Source: Branchiostoma floridae (taxonomy: Eukaryota; Chordata; Leptocardii; Amphioxiformes; Branchiostomatidae). From it: DNA of 64,000 bases. Both the position numbers and the translations under genes were made by a program. The stretch's first letter is position 1, and every line of letters starts with the position of its first letter. The stretch is from positions 5,893,216 to 5,957,215 of the forward strand of contig NC_049982.1 of assembly GCF_000003815.2 (NCBI RefSeq), given 5' to 3'. Below, piece by piece: positions 58,701 to 64,000 of the stretch. Under the pieces are notes generated by a model. It worked only from the letters and a program-made list of their open reading frames with translations, was not told the origin of the DNA and did not search any database.

Positions 58701-59218
58701 CGAGATGAACGGGATTGTGGAGCACCTGTGCCAACTGAACAACGGTGAGTGCGTGGTACGAGGTTGCCATTCTTTCTTATAGTATTATACCCAAAGCAAG
58801 ACGGCACTGAAAACCCACCTATTGACCCTACCTAAGTCTGATATTGGGAAGCATTCAGAAAGCTTCCTTCTGTAACAAAAAAGGGGCTTAAGACATTTCT
58901 GTACATATACAAATTATAGATGTATCATATTTATGCCTCCATGCATGTAAACACGCAAACACACAAGAACATTTTATACTGTATGGATGGAATGAGTGAC
59001 CTTATAATGACAATGTTGAACAGGACCAGCAGATACTGCCTGTCCCATATTATAGCATATAGTCTTCCAGACACATAAAACAATAGATAAAATCCCAAAA
59101 TAAGAAATGTAACGCATCCAAATGAGGTATCATTACCTGCAAATTACATCTATATCTACTCCACAACAATAATCATTGCTTTCTTTTTCCAGTTCGCCTT
59201 CCTGATTGGTTCAGTTGA
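52725..59218 (+). CDS. TNF receptor superfamily member with reduced ectodomain and death domain (TNFR gene 2)
   Basis: Nine exons: 52725-52775, 54453-54543, 55272-55448, 55984-56130, 56542-56705, 57270-57456, 57997-58137, 58604-58744, 59193-59218, in phase, 374 residues. A signal peptide is split by intron 1 (SLSVFLT then VLLSVCQAQ). The ectodomain is short: one full cysteine-rich repeat (CPEGQYQPPGKDWCC onward), half of a second, then a Pro/Gly/Ser stalk. The membrane helix is at ~116-145 (LWIILVAVFGSFV). The cytoplasmic tail shares the PDDGI acidic motif with gene 1 and ends in a death domain at ~273-366 (TLEGLLIGLYTCEMNGIVEH). It looks like a tandem paralogue of gene 1 that lost two to three ligand-binding repeats. 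An alternative first exon is proposed at 53828. Confidence 0.86.
53545..53700 (+). repeat. Dispersed repeat family A, copy 3
   Basis: Shares TTCCAAGCAGACGTGKCAGC, AATAGGGACAAATAAG and ACATGGCCAAAGTC with copies at 14243 and 41013. In intron 1 of TNFR gene 2, just before the alternative first exon. Confidence 0.65.
53828..53869 (+). CDS. Candidate alternative first exon of TNFR gene 2
   Basis: ATG opens MQTDMLKRVALVVL and ends phase 0 at a GTAAGT donor. Joined to exon 2 it gives an equally good signal peptide (VALVVL then VLLSVCQAQ). It is 42 bases long, exactly like exon 1 of TNFR gene 1, whereas the exon at 52725 is 51. Two promoters, or this exon as the true start, are both possible. Confidence 0.45.
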
Positions 59219-60282
59219 TCCAACACGAGCCCTGGTAGATTCAAGGCCAAGAAGAGAAAACTACTCATATTTTGTAATACAAAGATGAATGTGTATTTGT
59301 GTGTCAAGGACAAAGAAAAAAGTCAATACATTTGTATCAACCGGCATATAAAAGCAGATACATGTATTTGGAAAACTGCTTTTTGGCATATCTTATTACC
59401 TGGATGTCCAATCTTCATCAACGTACATGTAGTTTGGATTTTACCCCACACCAGAAAGTGTTTCCAACATGAGAAATATGAAAGGATGCATATAGAGCAC
59501 AAGTTGTAGCAGTTTTGCCACAATACTCAAGAAGTGTTAATATGCTTCCAGTTTGTATGCTTTCTGTGAGTTTATATGCTTGAACATAACAGCCTAAAGC
59601 ATGTTTTTGTACTAGAGTGGATCTGTTGAAGAACCTTGAGAGGACAGCAAGTATTATGCAACACAAAAATAACATGCCATGCTAGAAAAGTGTTTTTGCT
59701 TCATGTGCCAAACAGTAATACTTGGTTGAGAAATTGTCTTACTAATAACTGTGTATGCTACTTTAACAGATTATATTGAATAGTTGCATACAATGACTTT
59801 TACCCTATTGCTTTACAATGAGTGGCATACACAACTTTTGTTGTTTTGAGTTGTAATGTTTTGCGGTATATTTGTTTTCTGCATTGAGCTTTGCTAACTT
59901 ACTACTTGTTGAAAAATAATGTTTGCAGTTGAGTAGCTGCATAATTACTGTACATTAATGGCCCTATGTCATACAAACTTATGTCTTCACCTTGTTTAAG
60001 CTTAATATTAGATACAGTTATGCTTAATATACATCGTGTAATGAAAAGATTACACAACGTACGCTCAAAGCAAGTATATAAGAGAACAATATTATATTGT
60101 GAGGGGTAAGCCACGTATCATTGTACTGTACTTGTTTCTGTCTTTTGTCACTGCTGTACTTTGCTTTATGTATGGATAAAAAATGCCAAGTCATTTATTT
60201 GAAATATTGTCACTTTGTAAAGTCTCAAAGTAGAGACATTAAATAAAAGATTTGCCCTTTGGAAATCCCTGAAAAGGCAATA
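59219..60282. other. 3' UTR of TNFR gene 2
   Basis: AT-rich sequence without a coding frame, ending in an AATAAA at 60242-60247 about 1.0 kb after the stop. The mariner remnant starts 35 bases beyond. Confidence 0.55.
60242..60247 (+). terminator. Polyadenylation signal of TNFR gene 2
   Basis: AATAAA within CATTAAATAAAAGA, followed within 30 bases by a T/G-rich stretch. Confidence 0.5.
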
Positions 60283-60860
60283 CGAGGGGCGTTCAATAAG
60301 TAATGCCCCTGACCCATTTCCAATCGCAGGAGATTAATGAAACTTGGCACAGTTATCAGTCTTTCTCTTCATAGGAACCACCCAGAGTTATGCATTTCTC
60401 CCATCGTCTGATGCAGCTCTGGACACCGTTTTTGTAGAACACCCCAGGTTGGTCCTCAAACAGATGCCTCATCAATGGCAGAAGAGGAACGACCAGGTCT
60501 GGGAGCTGTTTCCACAGACTTCCGGCCATGTTTGAATTCAGGATGCCAGCGTTTTACAAGGTCATATGATTGGGCATCATCACCATAAGTTTCTTTCATT
60601 TCATCAAATGTCTCCTTTGGTGTGCGTCCTTTCAAATACAAAAACCGGATCACTGCGCGACATTCAACTGGCTCTTTTTCACACCTGGTCCATTTCACAC
60701 CTGACTCAGTTCAAACACCAGTAAATCAGAAACCACAATTAGTTCAGAGCTGTTTTTTGCAACATAACTTATAGAGATATGAATCATTACACATACAAAA
60801 TTTCATCTAGATCAGACAACTGGAAGTGGGTCAGGGGCAATACTTATTGACCGCCCCTCG
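60283..60860 (-). mobile_element. mariner element with internal deletion
   Basis: Bounded by TA duplications, with inverted ends CGAGGGGCGTTCAATAAGTA and its near copy (CGAGGGGCGGTCAATAAGTA) on the other side. The minus strand encodes the N-terminal helix-turn-helix part of a mariner transposase (VIRFLYLKGRTPKETFDEM, residues ~16-34 of the frame at 60698-60456). After the deletion joint another frame gives the usual C-terminal end (RRWEKCITLGGSYEEKD). The DDD/D catalytic core is missing, so it cannot transpose by itself. Confidence 0.9.
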
Positions 60861-60862
60861 TA

Positions 60863-61597
60863 CAGCCAGTAAAATACTGTAGAACCATTTAGCTGTGCTG
60901 TCGTTTTACTTCGCAGTAGGAGGCAAAATGTGTAGACATAAGGGAGACATATTTACAGTGCCATGAATTGTGAAAGAGATCACAAAAAAATCACCCTGAA
61001 AGTATCACAACTTACAGTATGAACAGTGTGGCAAAGATTCACAAAACCGTAAGTCTTTCATGAATTCAACTCCTCAACCAACTTTGTGATCTAAAAGTAA
61101 CTTGAACTCTACAGTACAGTAACTGTATTCTGTAATGCCAACTAATGAAGCAAAGCAGAAAAATGTACTTGGGCTCTTAAGATTTCACAGGATTCTCTTT
61201 TAATGAATGAGGTACTACAGTAAACAGAAACCCGAAGAACAGGCAGTATTTCAGACAAAAAGCAGGCTCTGTATTGCCTACTTACTACAAGAACATTTAA
61301 ATTTGATATAACATTTCCTTAAATGTTCACACAGGACAGGCTAGAGTAACAAAATCCTGCATGTCTTGCAAGTTAAGATGTGTAATAAATCCATATCTCA
61401 TTTTATACATAATACTTTACACTAAGTTTGATAAAATTGAAGAAACATGGCAAGCAAATACATTTTCATCTTACATATCTTAAACTTAAGTCTTCATCAT
61501 AGTCCTTTTCGTCCTAACTTACAAGTGACAAACAAATGAAAAGTAACAAACCATTGCAAATAGCTTCTATGCTAAGTGAATACACAGTCAGTTAGCT
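60863..61597. other. 3' region of the minus-strand gene at 61598
   Basis: AT-rich and without reading frames. Probably 3' UTR of the gene on its right; no clear AATAAA on the minus strand. Confidence 0.4.
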
Positions 61598-63603
61598 TCA
61601 AAAGTCAGGGGTGAAGTCTGGAAACATGTCATCTTGATCAAACACTCTGCTCTTCTTTGCCTTTGGAGGACAGAACCGCCCCCTTTGATTGTTCTCAGGC
61701 CGCTTGAATGGTGCACCCCTCTGACTGGTGCTAGTAGCTGCTTGGTTCGTCTGCGCTACCCTCGTCTGCTGAGGGGCATGTCTAGAACCTACAGGCACTG
61801 CACTTTGAGGAACCTGAGAATAATGTGAAAGGAAAGTAGTCTTCAGGCCTATGACTAATTCTCTATTCTGTCTTACACTGAATTCCTGTTATCCCAAATA
61901 ACACTTTTCAAAGCTTACGTCAAGCTACACAGGATCATGTATCAACTGTTCATAAACATAGCTTGGGGTTTCCTGCAGATTAAGACAACTGTAATCAATG
62001 TGTACTGCGTCACAAGTGCATGGACACTGAAAAGGTTTTCTGGAAAAGAGTTGCATTTCCTTTCAAAACGGGACTTAAAGCCGGTGGCCCCATGTATGAC
62101 GGATCTGATATAAGTCAAACCTCAGCACATAAAATATGGTCAATTTTACACACTTATTGAGAAGTGTAGGGGTGACCTGGCATGCATGGCTATGAAAAGC
62201 AAGCATAGCAAAGCTGCATTGCACTATTGACTACAGTAACTGTAAAAGCATAATTATGCCTTGTCTCAAGCATACACGAGTTTGGCAGAAGAAGAAACAT
62301 GATAACAGCAATCACATCATGCTCCACGTGTATTGCATTGTTGCAGTTCAGATAGGGTCAAAGTTATTAAAGGGCACTCAATTACTGCTATTAAAATCAT
62401 TTTAAAACGCCATACCTGTGATGTTGCTGTGTACTGAAACCTGCGCTTCCCCTGCTGCCCAGGAGTAGCAGTAGTCTGCCTGACGTGCGGAGTCAGACAG
62501 CTGTACAGGCCTGACTTCACCAGGAGGGGGTTCAACATTTCCTCCACCTCAAGCTTATAAACCAGAGGGCTTACATGTTGCTTTGGTATAAATCTTACAT
62601 AGACAACTGGAATTTTGAACTTTAAATGTTATGTAAATTATACACATCAACTGACACAGATACAATAGGATCATAAATGGAATAACACTTCAGCACATGT
62701 AAGATTCAAGACGTATGTAATTATAGCATTATGCATTTAAAAAATACCGCATACATTTTGATTTAATTTAATTTGATTGATTTTATTTATTTGCACATAA
62801 AAAAGGGCATGCATACAGTAAAGATAAATGATAGTTAAAAACCGTGCGGGAGAGAGGTAGAAGCCAAAAAAGGCTTTATCTAAAACAGCATCACAAGATC
62901 ATTTCACAAAATATCTTTTGCACAATAATCAAATACAAGTAAATGGATCAAGCCACATTTATCACTAGATGTCATCACTTGAGCTATGTAACTCTGTAAT
63001 GAGTGCAGGTATACAGAAAAAAAGGATCTTAAGCCCTGCTTTAGTTCAGCTGTTGTTTTTTGTGTGCAAAATGCAGATTCGTCTTACATGGAATTGCATA
63101 AGAATAGCTTGAAGCACTGAGGGTTTCAGTTGCTAGTACAGTCAAACCTGTATTAGCGGCCACCTTTGCCTTTAAGCGGCCATTGTGGTCACTTTTTGTC
63201 AGCCGCTTGGATTTTTCCCATTGATCTATAGTATATAGCGGCCAGCTGCCCAAAGCCACACAATTTCCAGTCCTGTAGATACAGAAACAGCCTAGTGGTT
63301 GTATGTCACCCTGTGCTTGAGTTTGGACCGGATCATTTGGGTCACGTACCAAAACTTAAGAATATCCCTTACCTGAGCCATGGCGCTCTCCACAATGTCC
63401 ATGGCCTCCTGTGCAGGTGCCTCGGAGGGTGAGATGAAGTCACAGGGCAGCAGCAGCTCCCCCACAGCCACTGCTTTGATCAGCAGAGAGGTTGACTGGG
63501 AGGGCAGGAGCAGAAAGTGGGCTCTGGGAGAGAGGCGGGGAGATTTCTGCTGGTTCTGATTCTGGCCTGGGGAAGGATCTCTTGTGGCCAAGATTGCCAG
63601 GCC
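61598..63603 (-). CDS. Unidentified nuclear-type protein, C-terminal exons
   Basis: Minus-strand exons in coding order: 63603-63373, 62547-62416, 61813-61598, all joined at phase 0, giving at least 192 residues to the stop. The 5' exons lie beyond the window. The first exon visible has a hydrophobic/helical block (LLIKAVAVGELLLPCDF) and an acidic helix (EAMDIVESAMAQVEEML). The second has LVKSGLYSCL and a basic stretch. The last is Gln/Ser/Arg-rich with a PPKAKKSR basic cluster (possible nuclear localisation signal) and an acidic-aromatic end, DDMFPDFTPDF. I do not recognise the family; an acidic FPDF tail could be a protein-docking motif. The 62547 acceptor has a weak pyrimidine tract. Confidence 0.6.
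62548..63372. other. Intron of the unidentified gene, with repeat
   Basis: It contains at 63135-63250 a repeat with GTCAAACCTGTATTAGCGGCC and two more AGCGGCC words, a pattern common in dispersed repeats of marine invertebrates. Nothing else recognised. Confidence 0.4.
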
Positions 63604-63759
63604 CTGTAGTGGGTGTACAGAGTTTAAGGGATTTCAGTTCACTTTACTCTAAATATGTCCAGCTTGTAAAGAGACATGTTTGCCCTGTATCTGTGTATGT
63701 AAGGAAAATACGTTTTCACTAATGTAATAAAGTTGTGTTTTGTTGCACTTAAAAAAAAG

Positions 63760-64000
63760 ATGAAGTCACAGGGCAGCAGCAGCTCAGCCACAGCCACAGC
63801 CTTGATCAGCAGAGAGGTGGACTGGGAGGGGAGGAGCAGGAAGTGGGCTCTGGGGGAGGGACGGGGAGATTTCTGCTGGTTCTGACCTGGGGGAGGATCT
63901 CTTGTGGCCAAGATTGCCAGACCCTGTTGTGGGTGTACAGAGTTTAAGGGATTTCAGTTCACTTTACTCTATGTCCAGCTAGTAAAGTGACATGTTTTTC
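63760..64000 (-). pseudogene. Tandem duplicate of the preceding exon, truncated
   Basis: It repeats 63433-63680 at a step of about 320 bases. The acceptor at 63924 and frame (GLAILATRD) are kept, but the homology ends at GACTTCATC against an A/T run, so the exon's 3' third and donor are lost. Probably an unused exon copy. Confidence 0.7.

Overview
The window is intron-rich animal nuclear DNA. Genes are split into short exons joined at consistent GT/AG borders, and between them lie long AT-rich stretches with (AC)n, (AG)n and (TA)n microsatellites, foldback elements and one assembly gap of 100 Ns (32322-32421). The gene set (a CARD domain joined to a trypsin-like protease, two death-domain TNF receptors, tandem Fos/ATF3/BATF-type bZIP genes, duplicated DUF829 genes, a tyrosine-recombinase transposon) suggests an invertebrate deuterostome. 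A lancelet (Branchiostoma) is my best guess, inferred from gene content only.

Layout, left to right. 1-582: C-terminal half of a transposon tyrosine recombinase, followed by decayed tandem repeats. 0.6-9 kb: no gene recognised. 9.06-11.70 kb and 12.81-14.21 kb: two tandem plus-strand bZIP genes with identical three-exon phase-0 structure. 16.0-25.2 kb and 31.3-37.8 kb: two complete eight-exon plus-strand DUF829/TMEM53-like alpha/beta-hydrolase genes, with a broken third copy of the last exons at 27.35-28.68 kb. 39.6-42.2 kb, minus strand: a four-exon gene encoding CARD plus a trypsin-like (FAM111-like) protease, which splices in frame from end to end. 45.3-51.0 kb and 52.7-59.2 kb: two plus-strand TNFR-superfamily receptors with C-terminal death domains. 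60.28-60.86 kb: a mariner element with its catalytic core deleted. 61.6-64 kb: the 3' exons of an unidentified minus-strand gene with a duplicated exon.

Several genes look like parts of one stress or innate-immune circuit: death-domain receptors, a CARD protease, and AP-1/BATF-like transcription factors. Exact NF-kappaB-type sites (GGGGAWTCCCC and close variants) lie 5' of, or in the first intron of, the bZIP, CARD-protease and TNFR genes. I saw none at the DUF829 genes. This regulatory link is inference. The exon chains rest on splice-phase consistency and were worked out by eye.
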